Positions 8,931-17,979 of a stretch of 64,000 nucleotides of DNA are shown here, in pieces. The stretch comes from an uncultured Eubacterium sp. Lineage in GTDB: Bacteria; Bacillota; Clostridia; Lachnospirales; Lachnospiraceae. Both the position numbers and the translations under genes were made by a program. A model generated the notes under the pieces. It was not told the DNA's origin and did no database searches. It worked only from the letters and a program-made list of their open reading frames with translations. The DNA is taken from positions 1 through 64,000 of the forward strand of contig CAUCXT010000005.1 in NCBI GenBank assembly GCA_958446835.1, in the 5' to 3' direction. The first letter of the stretch is position 1, and each line of letters begins with the position of its first letter.

Positions 8931-9794
8931 ATGATTATGGGTAAGAGTAATAATAATAATAAAGACTCAGTTCACATAAGAAGAGCGGTGGCATACGTGG
9001 TTCTTACACTGATATCAATACTGTGTCTGTTCTGGTTTTATGTACTCTTTGTAAATGCCACAAAGACACATGCAGAAATACAGAAGGGTTTTTCGATTGT
9101 TCCGGGAAAAAATCTTCTTGTAAACTGGAATCATGTCATTCATGGAACACAGCCGATTATATCGGGAATGATTAACAGTATTATCATTTCAACACTCAGT
9201 GCTGTTCTGAGTACATATTTCTCAGCGATGACCGCCTATGCGATTCATGTATATGATTTTAAACTCAAAAAATTTATATTTGCGTTCATACTTGCAGTTA
9301 TGATGATTCCAAGTCAGGTAACAGCTCTTGGATTTATCAAACTTATGGATAATATGCACCTTATGGACACCTTTATTCCGCTTATTGTTCCGACAATCGC
9401 CGCACCGGTAACCTTCTATTATATGAAGCAGTACATGGAAAGTACATTACCGCTTGCAATAATAGAGGCTGCCAGAATAGATGGTTCCGGTGAGTTCCAC
9501 ACATTTAACAATATTGTGCTTCCGATAATGAAGCCGGCGATTGCTGTACAGGCAATATTTACATTTGTATCAAGCTGGAATAATTACTTCGTTCCTGCAC
9601 TTGTACTTAAGAAGGACAGTGTCAAGACGCTTCCAATACTTATCGCACAGTTAAGAAGTGCGGACTGGCTCAAGTTCGATATGGGTCAGGTTTATGTCAC
9701 GATTGCATTTTCTATTTTCCCTGTAATTGTAGTATATATTTTCCTTTCAAAATATATCGTGCAGGGCATTGCACTTGGTGCGGTTAAGGGCTAA
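8931..9794 (+). CDS. sugar ABC transporter permease (MalG-like)
   Basis: The second channel half is 287 residues with six predicted membrane helices and the EAA loop EAARIDGSGEFHTFNNIVLP in the second half. The C-terminal segment, ending SKYIVQGIALGAVKG, is typical of MalG-type permeases. It starts ten bases after the first permease with AGGGG just before it. An in-frame ATG at 8937 is also possible. Its last codons overlap by four bases the stop of the convergent leucine-rich-repeat gene, so the two transcripts must end into each other. No terminator is evident between them. Confidence 0.9.
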   Translation: MIMGKSNNNNKDSVHIRRAVAYVVLTLISILCLFWFYVLFVNATKTHAEIQKGFSIVPGKNLLVNWNHVIHGTQPIISGMINSIIISTLSAVLSTYFSAMTAYAIHVYDFKLKKFIFAFILAVMMIPSQVTALGFIKLMDNMHLMDTFIPLIVPTIAAPVTFYYMKQYMESTLPLAIIEAARIDGSGEFHTFNNIVLPIMKPAIAVQAIFTFVSSWNNYFVPALVLKKDSVKTLPILIAQLRSADWLKFDMGQVYVTIAFSIFPVIVVYIFLSKYIVQGIALGAVKG

Positions 9795-11056
9795 TCCTTA
9801 AAAAGGTCATTCACATAATTATTGTGGAACATATCAATCATTGCAAAATACCTCTCATGTTCACGCCAGCCTTGGTCGACAGAGCCTTCACCGTAATATA
9901 CGATGTAGGCATCAGGATAGGTTTCTTTAAGAAGCTCGTAATCCTGTTCGGTCAGGCTGGTGTGTTCTATATACAGACGTTCAAGCTTCGTAAAATTCAG
10001 AAGATGTGATACATCGCTTATCGGATTATAGCTGATGTTGAGGTCTACGAGGTTCGGAAGGTAGTCAAACACGCTTATATCACTTACATCCCCAACAAAA
10101 AATTCAAGATACATGAGCTTAGGGCAGTACTTTAACATCGATAGGTCATACAGATAAGGTGACTGCGTGTCGGTAAGCCAGTTGTCAACGAGAATAAGTA
10201 TCTTAAGCTCAGGCATGTATTCGAGGAAAGATAAATCTGTGACCTTGTTGTGCCCTAAATCAAGTGCAACCATATCGGTGCAGTATTTTAAGACCTTGCA
10301 GTCATCGTTGGTGAGACGATAGGTTATGGTGCCGTCTTTGAGGGTTGAGAACGCCACAGTATCGGTTCTGATTGTCCACAAGCCGAGGGTGACCTTCCAC
10401 ACGAACTTGATGGCAGGAAAATCATTTTTAAGCTGTTCCATCTGTTCATTGGTAAGTCCGCAATCACACATATCAATATAGTTAAGACTGCCAAGCACTT
10501 TAATGCGCTTCTCAAAGTCATCAATATCTGTAATCTCAATTCCGCTTATGTCAAGTTCAGTCTCTTCGGAGGAAACTTCCATTCCGCATAAATCCACTGT
10601 CCATCCGAAATCTATGTCCGGATAATTGTCCTTTAATGATGTCATCTCATCAAGTTCAAGGCTGGCGGCTGTCAAGTCAGCGCTCTTAAGAGAGTTGAAA
10701 AACTCAAGTGCTTTGCAGATGTCAGAATATATTTCATCATGCTCCAGGCCGGTGAGTTCATCGGAGGATAAATTAAATTCGGTGATATCCTGTGCGTAGC
10801 TTCTACCGAACAAAGTAATTTCACTGATAGTCGGATATGCTGTCTCCTCAGTGACAGCATCAGTGGAGGTGTCGGCTGAAGTTATATCAACCGTGTACTC
10901 CGGTGTTTCGTTCTCTTTTCCGGATTTTTTTGACAGTACGGATGTGAGCAGTATAACAATAATTATTACAGCCGACAGAATTAGCGCACATATAAGGTAT
11001 GTGGCGGTATGGTTATTATTTTTTTTACTTTTGCGCTGTGGTGCTTTTTCACTCAT
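9791..11056 (-). CDS. membrane-anchored leucine-rich-repeat protein
   Basis: The 421-residue protein has a short basic cytoplasmic end, one membrane helix at about residues 19-41, an acidic Thr/Ser-rich linker and then an extracellular domain. The second half contains internalin-type leucine-rich repeats of about 22 residues (for example LVDLNISYNPISDVSHLL and KLERLYIEHTSLT). LRR domains bind proteins or glycans; no enzymatic motif is visible. It is convergent with the sugar permease, sharing four bases, and has its own transcription unit. A surface-recognition role is likely, but the partner is unknown. Confidence 0.75.
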   Translation of the reverse strand: MSEKAPQRKSKKNNNHTATYLICALILSAVIIIVILLTSVLSKKSGKENETPEYTVDITSADTSTDAVTEETAYPTISEITLFGRSYAQDITEFNLSSDELTGLEHDEIYSDICKALEFFNSLKSADLTAASLELDEMTSLKDNYPDIDFGWTVDLCGMEVSSEETELDISGIEITDIDDFEKRIKVLGSLNYIDMCDCGLTNEQMEQLKNDFPAIKFVWKVTLGLWTIRTDTVAFSTLKDGTITYRLTNDDCKVLKYCTDMVALDLGHNKVTDLSFLEYMPELKILILVDNWLTDTQSPYLYDLSMLKYCPKLMYLEFFVGDVSDISVFDYLPNLVDLNISYNPISDVSHLLNFTKLERLYIEHTSLTEQDYELLKETYPDAYIVYYGEGSVDQGWREHERYFAMIDMFHNNYVNDLFKD

Positions 11057-11212
11057 AATTTAAGGTATCCTTTCCCGAAAATTTAATATATATGCTTCGC
11101 TTTGCGTTCGCGTTATGCCTAGGAGAACATGATAATATACTTGCCGGATATAAGCAAGAGCAACTTGCCAATGAAGTTGTGGGGTGATAAAATTGTGTAT
11201 AAGTATTCAGGA

Positions 11213-11500
11213 GACAAAACATGTTGTGTATACCTAGCTGTGTATAACGTATTATATTTATACATATCACGACTTTTGGGAGAAGCTTAGATGTTCTTAG
11301 AACTCTGTTATGTATCTAGCCAAAAGCAGCACGGATGCTGCTTTAGAAGCAATGCATACACGGATGTATGCTTTGCTTCGGTGGCGAACGTGTAGAACAT
11401 CTTTATCAGAGTTCTTAGAACATCTTGCTTCGGACAATGGAGCTGATATGTATAAATATAATACGTTATACACTCATAGATTAATTGTACATGTTTTGTC
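11213..11500. repeat. 288-bp long inverted repeat with nested hairpins
   Basis: Two arms of about 95 nt face each other. Perfectly paired blocks are 11213-11224 with 11489-11500 (12 bp), 11240-11269 with 11444-11473 (30 bp) and 11289-11307 with 11407-11425 (19 bp), separated by unpaired segments of near-equal length. The central loop holds two further hairpins, 11323-11344 (8-bp stem) and 11346-11379 (14-bp stem with one mismatch), and both have the same hexaloop ACGGAT. It fills most of the gap before aroA and has no believable gene. It could be a MITE-like insertion, a structured leader or a small RNA. Confidence 0.85.
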
Positions 11501-11540
11501 CCCAAAATCATAAAAACAAAAATAAGAAGCGAGGATTATC

Positions 11541-12941
11541 ATGGGTGCAGGTGAAACAGGTAGTGTATATGAGGTAAAGCGGGCAGCTCATCCTATAAGG
11601 GCATGTGTTACGGTTCCGGGCTCTAAGAGCGTGACCAACAGGGCGCTGTTTATGGCGGCGATGGCTGGCGGTCATACGGTTCTCGACGGGGCATTGTTTT
11701 CGGATGATTCAAGACATTTCATAGGGAGCCTTGAAGCATTAGGGTACAATGTGGCTGTCGATGAAGTGAATAAAAGGGTGGAGATAGACGGGCTTGGTGG
11801 AAAAATACCCAACAGGACAGGCGCGATAGATGTGGGGAGCGCTGGTACGGCGGCACGTTTTCTCACTGCAATGCTTGCGCTCTCAGACGGCGAATATACA
11901 ATAAATGCCACACCACAGATGCAGGCAAGACCTATGGATTCGCTTTTTAATGCATTGACGGAGCTGGGCGCGGAATTTGAATATCTCGGTGAGAAGGGAC
12001 ATCTTCCGGTGAAGGTGAGAGGACGCGGCTGTCATGGTGTGACGGATAAAAAATGCAGTCCGGATAATGCGCAGGATATCGCTGTCATGGATACAGGAAA
12101 CTGCAATGCAGGAGGTAAGCACGCGGTTGTCCATATAGATATAAGCCGCAGCACCCAGTTTTTGAGTGCACTCATGATGGCGGGGGTGCTTATTCCTGAG
12201 GGGCTTGACATCGGGATAACCAGCGAAAAGACAGATGGCGCATATATAAGGATAACCTCTGCCATGATGAAAGCTTTTGGATGTGATGTTGAATACGATG
12301 GACATGATTACCATGTAGAGGCAGGACAGAAATATAATTCAGGAAGATATTATATTGAACCGGACATATCGGCGGCATGTTATTTCTGGGCGGCGGCGGC
12401 TGTTACCGGCGGTAGTGTCACCGTGAAGGAAAGCAGATACGGCATGATGCAGGGCGACATGAAATTTCTTGATGTCCTGAAAAAAATGGGATGTACAGTG
12501 AGCCAGACCAAGGACGGCATACAGGTGAATGCACCAGAGAATGGAATGCTGAAGCCGGTGGACGTTGATATGAATGATTTTTCCGACCAGAGCATGACAC
12601 TTGCGGCAATCGCTCCTTTTGCGCAGGGAACAACGAGAATACATAATGTCGGACATATAAGGCTACAGGAATCGGACAGAATAGAAGCGATACTCACCAA
12701 TCTGCGCGCCATGAAAATCGAGTGCGGCACATTTGCGGAGGACGGAAAAGAGGGCATATATATCTGCCATGGCACGCCGCAGCCTGCACACATTAAGACA
12801 TTTGATGATCATAGAATGGCTATGGCATTTGCGGTAACAGGGCTTGTAGCGGATGGAATTGTGATTGAGAATCCGATGTGCTGCAGAAAGACCTTTGAAA
12901 ATTTCTTTGATGTGCTTGAAGCTGTGCTTTCGAAGAATTGA
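11541..12941 (+). CDS. aroA: 3-phosphoshikimate 1-carboxyvinyltransferase (EPSP synthase)
   Basis: This shikimate-pathway enzyme joins shikimate-3-phosphate and phosphoenolpyruvate. Signatures are GSKSVTNRA (residues 27-35), GSAGTAARF near residue 94, LQESDRIEA and DDHRMAMAFA near the C-terminus. At 466 residues it is longer than the usual 420-440. The surplus is an insert of roughly 30 residues (about 158-195, with extra cysteines in DKKCSPDN and TGNCNAGG) between two conserved strands. It stands alone, without other aro genes, and its promoter must lie in or before the large inverted repeat. GCGAGG precedes the ATG. Confidence 0.95.
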   Translation: MGAGETGSVYEVKRAAHPIRACVTVPGSKSVTNRALFMAAMAGGHTVLDGALFSDDSRHFIGSLEALGYNVAVDEVNKRVEIDGLGGKIPNRTGAIDVGSAGTAARFLTAMLALSDGEYTINATPQMQARPMDSLFNALTELGAEFEYLGEKGHLPVKVRGRGCHGVTDKKCSPDNAQDIAVMDTGNCNAGGKHAVVHIDISRSTQFLSALMMAGVLIPEGLDIGITSEKTDGAYIRITSAMMKAFGCDVEYDGHDYHVEAGQKYNSGRYYIEPDISAACYFWAAAAVTGGSVTVKESRYGMMQGDMKFLDVLKKMGCTVSQTKDGIQVNAPENGMLKPVDVDMNDFSDQSMTLAAIAPFAQGTTRIHNVGHIRLQESDRIEAILTNLRAMKIECGTFAEDGKEGIYICHGTPQPAHIKTFDDHRMAMAFAVTGLVADGIVIENPMCCRKTFENFFDVLEAVLSKN

Positions 12942-13065
12942 GAGGAAAGTCCTTTAATCGACTATTTATAGATTATACTGGGTAAAATATGTATTGCAGG
13001 AAAAAATGGAGTAGAATCGGAGAAGTTTTTCCTTGTAATATATTTTGGATTTTTCGTTTATTGCA

Positions 13066-13094
13066 TTTACATAAATGAGTTTTTATAGTATACT
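13066..13094 (+). promoter_or_regulatory. purA promoter
   Basis: TTTACA (13066-13071), a 17-bp spacer and TATACT (13089-13094) lie about 90 bp before the purA start. The rest of the aroA-purA gap shows nothing clear. Confidence 0.6.
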
Positions 13095-13180
13095 ACAACA
13101 GTATGGGCTTGAGTCCGTACTATCAAATTAAAAGTATGATAAGATTCATACATTATTATTGACTATTAGGAGGAATAACC

Positions 13181-14467
13181 ATGGTTAAGGCTATTGTCGG
13201 AGCAAACTGGGGAGACGAAGGCAAGGGTAAGATTACAGATATGCTTGCTGAGGAGTCGGATATTATTGTTCGTTTTCAGGGAGGAAGCAATGCAGGCCAT
13301 ACCATTATCAATGACTATGGCAAGTTCGCACTTCATCTTCTTCCATCGGGTGTATTCTATAATCATACAACAAGTGTTATAGGTAACGGAGTTGCACTCA
13401 ATATTCCTTATCTCTTCAACGAGATTAAGAGCTTAGAGGACAGAGGCGTGCCGGCACCTAAGATTCTTGTATCGGACAGGGCGCAGATTCTTATGCCGTA
13501 TCATGTTGATTTCGATACATACGAGGAAGCAAGACTTGCAGGAAAGTCATTTGGCTCCACGAAGTCGGGTATTGCTCCTTTCTATTCAGATAAATATGCT
13601 AAGATTGGTTTTCAGGTAAGCGAGCTCTTTGATGAGGCTTCTCTTAAGGAGAAGGTTGAGAGAGTTGTCGCATACAAGAATATTTTGCTTGAGCACCTCT
13701 ATCACAAGCCGCTTCTTGATGCTGACGAGGTATTCAAGCTCATGCTTTCATACAGAGATATGGTAGAGCCTTATGTTGCAGATGTATCACTCTACTTACA
13801 CAACGCTATCAAGGAAGGTAAGAATATTCTTCTTGAGGGTCAGCTTGGTGCACTCAAGGATCCGGACCATGGAATTTACCCGATGGTAACTTCTTCGTCG
13901 ACACTTGCCGCTTACGGCGCTATCGGAGCAGGTATTCCGGCTTCGGAGATTAAGGATGTTGTTACTGTTGTAAAGGCATACTCATCTGCGGTTGGTGCAG
14001 GTGCATTTGTGAGCGAGATATTCGGTGATGAGGCAGATGAGCTCAGAAGACGCGGCGGTGACGGCGGAGAGTTCGGTGCAACAACAGGCCGCCCAAGACG
14101 TATGGGATGGTTCGATGCTGTAGCTACACGTTACGGTGTGCGCATGCAGGGAACAACTGAGGTTGCACTCACAGTACTTGACGTTCTCGGATATCTTGAT
14201 GAGATTCCTATGTGTGTCGGCTATGAGATAGATGGCGAGGTTATTAAGGACTTTCCTACAACATATAAGCTTGAGAAGGCTAAGCCTGTTCTCAAGAAGA
14301 TGCCGGGCTGGAAGTGCGATATAAGAGGAATTAAGAACTATGAGGATCTTCCACAGGCATGTAAGGATTATATCGATGCTATCGAGCAGGAGATTCAGGC
14401 ACCTATCACTCTTGTATCCAATGGACCTAAGAGACACGATATTATCAAGAGAACCAGCAAATTATAA
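13181..14467 (+). CDS. purA: adenylosuccinate synthetase
   Basis: PurA uses GTP to couple IMP and aspartate, the first step from IMP to AMP. The 428-residue product has the GTP-binding signature GANWGDEGKGKITD at the N-terminus and the C-terminal nucleotide site SNGPKRHD. An ideal AGGAGG site precedes the ATG. Its own promoter separates it from aroA. A methyltransferase gene begins two bases after its stop, so the two are almost certainly cotranscribed and possibly translationally coupled. Confidence 0.96.
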   Translation: MVKAIVGANWGDEGKGKITDMLAEESDIIVRFQGGSNAGHTIINDYGKFALHLLPSGVFYNHTTSVIGNGVALNIPYLFNEIKSLEDRGVPAPKILVSDRAQILMPYHVDFDTYEEARLAGKSFGSTKSGIAPFYSDKYAKIGFQVSELFDEASLKEKVERVVAYKNILLEHLYHKPLLDADEVFKLMLSYRDMVEPYVADVSLYLHNAIKEGKNILLEGQLGALKDPDHGIYPMVTSSSTLAAYGAIGAGIPASEIKDVVTVVKAYSSAVGAGAFVSEIFGDEADELRRRGGDGGEFGATTGRPRRMGWFDAVATRYGVRMQGTTEVALTVLDVLGYLDEIPMCVGYEIDGEVIKDFPTTYKLEKAKPVLKKMPGWKCDIRGIKNYEDLPQACKDYIDAIEQEIQAPITLVSNGPKRHDIIKRTSKL

Positions 14468-14469
14468 TT

Positions 14470-15975
14470 ATGGTCAGAGAACTTTATGAGAATGCCGTAA
14501 GAGGCATAGATACAAGGCAGAACCTTAGTGCACTTCGCAGTGCAATCAAGGATGACGCCGGAATGAATGATTTATTTGAGCTTGTCGAGGATGACCTTGG
14601 AACGATGACGGGCTTCCTTGACAGCGATGACCCAAAGGTAAGAAAGAATGCGGCTCTCCTTATGGGAGAGCTTGACATGTCTGATTTTATTCAGCCGCTT
14701 GTCGATGGCTACAAAAAAGAAAGCCAGCTTTTTGTGCGTTCGGCATACTTAGAGGCACTTAAGGGATATGATATTGAAGAATATCTTCCGTTCTTCAAGG
14801 AGAGAGTTAAGGAGCTTTCTAATACAGAGATTACGCCTGAGAACAGAAAGCACATTGACGAGGAACTTAGAGCCTTGACAGAGCTTATTGTCTCATGTGA
14901 GGGAATAAGCAGACATAAGTTTGCAGGCTTTAAGAGACTTGAATCCGACACGGAGGGAATCCTCATCACTAACCGTCTGAATATGGACGCAACAAGGGTG
15001 CAGCTTGAAAAGTGCGGAGTGAAGGTGCTGCCATTTAAGGGCGGTGTGCGTTTTTCGACAGATAATCTTACATTTTTAAGAGATATAAGAACGTACAGTG
15101 ATGTGCTCTTTGCGATACCGGGGTGCCGGACATGTGAGTTCGAGCCGGAGAAGGCAGCTGATATGCTTGCTGAGTCGGGACTTATGAAGCTTCTGTATAA
15201 GCTGCATGGAGGGGAGAACGGACAGCCGTTTTATTTCCGTGTAGAACTTAAGAGCGCGCTTGATATGGAGAAGAAGGGAAAATTCGTCCGCAGATTTTCA
15301 GGTGAGCTTGAGAGACACAGCAGAAGGGCGCTTATCAATTCGGCATCGGACTATGAGATTGAACTCAGACTTATTGAGAACAAGGAGCATAAGCTCAATA
15401 TACTTTTGAAGCTCTATACCATGGAGGATGAGAGATTCGCATATTTCAGAAGGCATATCGCAGCATCAATAAAGCCCGTGAATGCAGCGCTTCTTGTAGA
15501 ACTCGCCAAGGAGTATATGGTTTCAGACGCACAGGTGTTTGACCCGTTCTGCGGCGTGGGAACAATGCTTATCGAGAGGCAGAAGGTTGTTAAAGCCAAC
15601 ACCTCATACGGTCTTGATATAAGTGCGGAGGCTATTGCAGGGGCAAAGGATAACACTGAGGCGGCAGGGCAGATAGTCCACTACATCAACAGGGATTTCT
15701 TTACCTTTGAACATGAGTATCTCTTCGATGAGATATTTACGGACATGCCGTTTGCGATGAATGATAAGGTAACACTTGAATTAGACAATATCTATAAAAG
15801 ATTCTTTACATGTGCTAACAGACATCTTACTGTGGAGGGAAGAATCATAATGTATTCAAGAAATCCGCAGATGGCTGTGAAGTACTCTAAGAATACAGGC
15901 TACAGGATATTGAAAAGAATAGTTATCTCAGAAAAGAATAACGCAGAGCTTATGATATTTGAGCATGAAGTCTAA
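14470..15975 (+). CDS. putative RNA methyltransferase with N-terminal HEAT-like helices
   Basis: The first 130 or so residues read as HEAT-like helical repeats (FLDSDDPKVRKNAALLMGEL; FVRSAYLEALKGYD). The C-terminal part is a Rossmann methyltransferase: motif I DPFCGVGTMLIE at about residue 358 and an acidic Asp in GLDIS. The catalytic motif IV is TDMPF near residue 425, where related Trm14/RlmL-type enzymes usually have DPPY or NPPY. The middle part may serve for RNA binding. Substrate is unknown; RNA is more likely than DNA from the overall resemblance. The gene ends in its own terminator, with the stop codon in the hairpin loop. Confidence 0.7.
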   Translation: MVRELYENAVRGIDTRQNLSALRSAIKDDAGMNDLFELVEDDLGTMTGFLDSDDPKVRKNAALLMGELDMSDFIQPLVDGYKKESQLFVRSAYLEALKGYDIEEYLPFFKERVKELSNTEITPENRKHIDEELRALTELIVSCEGISRHKFAGFKRLESDTEGILITNRLNMDATRVQLEKCGVKVLPFKGGVRFSTDNLTFLRDIRTYSDVLFAIPGCRTCEFEPEKAADMLAESGLMKLLYKLHGGENGQPFYFRVELKSALDMEKKGKFVRRFSGELERHSRRALINSASDYEIELRLIENKEHKLNILLKLYTMEDERFAYFRRHIAASIKPVNAALLVELAKEYMVSDAQVFDPFCGVGTMLIERQKVVKANTSYGLDISAEAIAGAKDNTEAAGQIVHYINRDFFTFEHEYLFDEIFTDMPFAMNDKVTLELDNIYKRFFTCANRHLTVEGRIIMYSRNPQMAVKYSKNTGYRILKRIVISEKNNAELMIFEHEV

Positions 15976-15994
15976 GACTTCATGCTCATTTTTT
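15961..15994 (+). terminator. terminator overlapping the stop codon of the methyltransferase gene
   Basis: A perfect 12-bp stem, GAGCATGAAGTC (15961-15972) with GACTTCATGCTC (15976-15987), has the stop codon TAA as its three-base loop and is followed by a T run. The left arm encodes the last four residues. Confidence 0.9.
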
Positions 15995-15997
15995 GGC

Positions 15998-16059
15998 TGG
16001 GACAGGGGTCTGACACCGGCGTCCCGGAATTGGGACACCGGTGTCAGACCCCTGTCCCA
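15998..16059. repeat. REP-like palindrome, copy 1
   Basis: Arms of 28 nt (15998-16025 and 16032-16059) pair with a single mismatch around GGAATT. Each outer end reads TGGGACAGGGGTCTGACACC or its complement. Related copies occur at 25284 and 55374. It sits between two convergent genes and can end transcripts from either side. Confidence 0.9.
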
Positions 16060-16060
16060 A

Positions 16061-16261
16061 CTAGTTTTCGTCATCCCTGTGGCTTAATTTGTAGAACATC
16101 ATCGCGACGTATGCAGTCACCGGAACGAGCACTGTCATCACGAGTGTGAGCTGCAACAGCTTGAAAGCAACATCACTATGTATAAGCGCAAGCACAAGGC
16201 ATGCAACATACAGTCCGACTAAAATTACAATGGCGCTTATCGCCAATACTCTTTTTTTCAT
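16061..16261 (-). CDS. small two-helix membrane protein
   Basis: The 66-residue product has two hydrophobic stretches (about residues 4-26 and 32-56), a positive N-terminus (MKKR) and a charged C-terminus (HRDDEN). The frame extends upstream to 16546, but that extension crosses the leader and is not protein-like; AAGGAGA lies just before the ATG at 16261, which decides the start. The stop codon lies two bases from the REP-like palindrome. No family was recognised and no function can be proposed. Confidence 0.65.
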   Translation of the reverse strand: MKKRVLAISAIVILVGLYVACLVLALIHSDVAFKLLQLTLVMTVLVPVTAYVAMMFYKLSHRDDEN

Positions 16262-16400
16262 ATATTCTCCTTTCAAAAAAAGGCACACGCGCATCATGCG
16301 GCATGTGCCATAAAAAGGGGAGGATAATTTTCTGTCATTTAAACAGAAAATCGGTAAATCTTCTTTTGTGATAATAAAAGTATTACCATAAGAAAAAGAT

Positions 16401-16907
16401 TTATGCATTCGCTCCACAGCATTTTTTATATTTCTTTCCTGAGCCGCAAGGACATGGATCATTACGTCCAACCTTAGGCTGTGTGTTGACAACAGTTGTG
16501 GAAAGCTTCTGCTCCTTGTAGAGAGCCTTACGTGTGTCAGCGTCAAGAAGAGCGTCCCACTGTGGGAGTGTATATAACCACTCTGCCTTGGCAGCTACCA
16601 TGTTCTTGTAAAGTAATTCCTTGTCGAAATCCATGGAAACAACTGTGTTCTCGTCCATAGTCTCGATTGGATTAGGTGTCTTTAAGCTGTCATTGATTCC
16701 GTCGAGAACACCTACCATGGTAAGAAGTTCAAGACCGAAGCGCTCAGCAAGTTCCTTAACTGTGCCGCTTACAGGCTCCTTGGCTGCAAGAATCTGCTCA
16801 TAAACACCTTTCTCAAAGTTAAAATATGTTGCCCAGAACATCTGGTATTTCTGGTCGTCCATCTCCTGCTCGTAAGCAAGATTTCTCCATGTTTCAAGTA
16901 ATGACAT
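16401..16907 (-). CDS. SEC-C motif protein
   Basis: The 168-residue protein has a helical N-terminal domain and ends with a perfect SEC-C zinc motif, GRNDPCPCGSGKKYKKCCG, in which CPC and CC bind zinc. The same motif ends SecA and occurs in many small proteins, where it may mediate contact with SecB-like proteins or nucleic acid. A longer in-frame start at 16964 exists, but AAGGAAG just before the ATG at 16907 favours the shorter form. It stands alone. The role of such free-standing SEC-C proteins is not established. Confidence 0.8.
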   Translation of the reverse strand: MSLLETWRNLAYEQEMDDQKYQMFWATYFNFEKGVYEQILAAKEPVSGTVKELAERFGLELLTMVGVLDGINDSLKTPNPIETMDENTVVSMDFDKELLYKNMVAAKAEWLYTLPQWDALLDADTRKALYKEQKLSTTVVNTQPKVGRNDPCPCGSGKKYKKCCGANA

Positions 16908-16998
16908 GATTATACTTCCTTCTAAAATATTATATTCTTCTGTCGGTTGCAGTAAAACAACCATAGTAAAATCATTTTATAACATAAGCAGGGCAACG

Positions 16999-17979
16999 TC
17001 AAGACTGAAATTTCCCCGCACTGTAGCCGATGAGTATTTCCGGAAAACGTGTCTGAAGTGCATTCAGAACCAGTTCAACTGAATCCTTAGTCTTGTGATG
17101 TACAATGTAGTGCTTTTTGTCATTTGCCACGACACTGAGTGAGTAGCTTATATCGTGATGCAGCAGTCTTGTGTGAAGAGTACCGAATTTATATGCCCAT
17201 ACAATTACATCCAGTGGGACAATATGTATATTGTGCCTGTCATAAGCGATAAAGAAGTTGTCCGTGAGAGTGATTCCCGGGGCATAGGCATGGGAGGCTT
17301 CGAACTCATCGCACGCGGACTGATACAGCTCCACTTTATTGCCATATCTGGAAAGACGAAGAACAGTGCGCGAATAAAGGGGATTTATAAGTGAGACAAT
17401 AATTATAATCTCGTGTATGATTGCAAGCAATGTTGTGAGTGCAATAAGTGCGAGGAGAATATATTCCCTGCCCTGTGACATTCTGTATTGGTTTATCAAT
17501 ACCTTGCTGCTCATCATATTGAGTGCCTGACTTGTCCAGTTGAGATTATAACTTACAAGATTGTTCAGCGTATCTATTTCCGATATATTAGAGTCGAGCT
17601 TGGCACTGCACTTAAACTGTGCAAGCTGTGCCGGTGGTGTTGAAACAGATTCGTTTAAACCGAGTGCAGATGCGGATATCAGGACGTAGTAGCAGTTGTT
17701 GTCATATAGACAGTAGTAGTAGCATGCCTTTATTTTTGAGCCGTGCATACGGTTCACGCCTGTATAGTATAGATTGGAAAGATTTGCCTTGACGTAAGGG
17801 GTACGGTTGTGGTATGCGGCAGTTGCCTGCACCGGATTTTCGACAACCGGGACAGAAAATAGATTGTAGAGCCTTGTGGCATGCAGGATAAAAATACTGA
17901 AAATAATAAAAAACCCCGGCATGATGAGCTTACGGCGGTTAATTTTCTTGATGGTTGCCTGAAGATGGAATGTATTCAT
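16999..17979 (-). CDS. membrane protein of unknown function
   Basis: The 326-residue protein has a hydrophobic helix at about residues 18-38, an extracytoplasmic region of about 130 residues, a second helix pair around residues 172-200, and a cytoplasmic C-terminal domain of mixed strands (NIHIVPLDVIVWAYKF, HYIVHHKTKDSVELVL). That C-terminal part looks like the small beta-rich PH-like domains found after membrane anchors, but I cannot name the family. AAAAGGGG lies about ten bases before the ATG. It is divergent from the methyltransferase at 18182. Confidence 0.6.
   Translation of the reverse strand: MNTFHLQATIKKINRRKLIMPGFFIIFSIFILHATRLYNLFSVPVVENPVQATAAYHNRTPYVKANLSNLYYTGVNRMHGSKIKACYYYCLYDNNCYYVLISASALGLNESVSTPPAQLAQFKCSAKLDSNISEIDTLNNLVSYNLNWTSQALNMMSSKVLINQYRMSQGREYILLALIALTTLLAIIHEIIIIVSLINPLYSRTVLRLSRYGNKVELYQSACDEFEASHAYAPGITLTDNFFIAYDRHNIHIVPLDVIVWAYKFGTLHTRLLHHDISYSLSVVANDKKHYIVHHKTKDSVELVLNALQTRFPEILIGYSAGKFQS

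Noticed and set aside
11089..11120. Third copy of the 75-bp repeat from 41 kb
   Set aside because: Only a short TCGCTTTGC-type similarity on the opposite strand is shared; hairpin arms are not conserved.
11308..11513. Two 67-residue open frames, one on each strand, inside the long inverted repeat
   Set aside because: They are mirror products of the palindromic DNA, lack ribosome sites and have no protein-like composition.
13982..14437. 151-residue frame opposite purA
   Set aside because: It is an antisense shadow of a strongly conserved gene.
16061..16546. 161-residue protein on the minus strand
   Set aside because: The N-terminal 95 residues are not protein-like and cross the leader; a strong ribosome site precedes the ATG at 16261, so only the 66-residue protein is kept.
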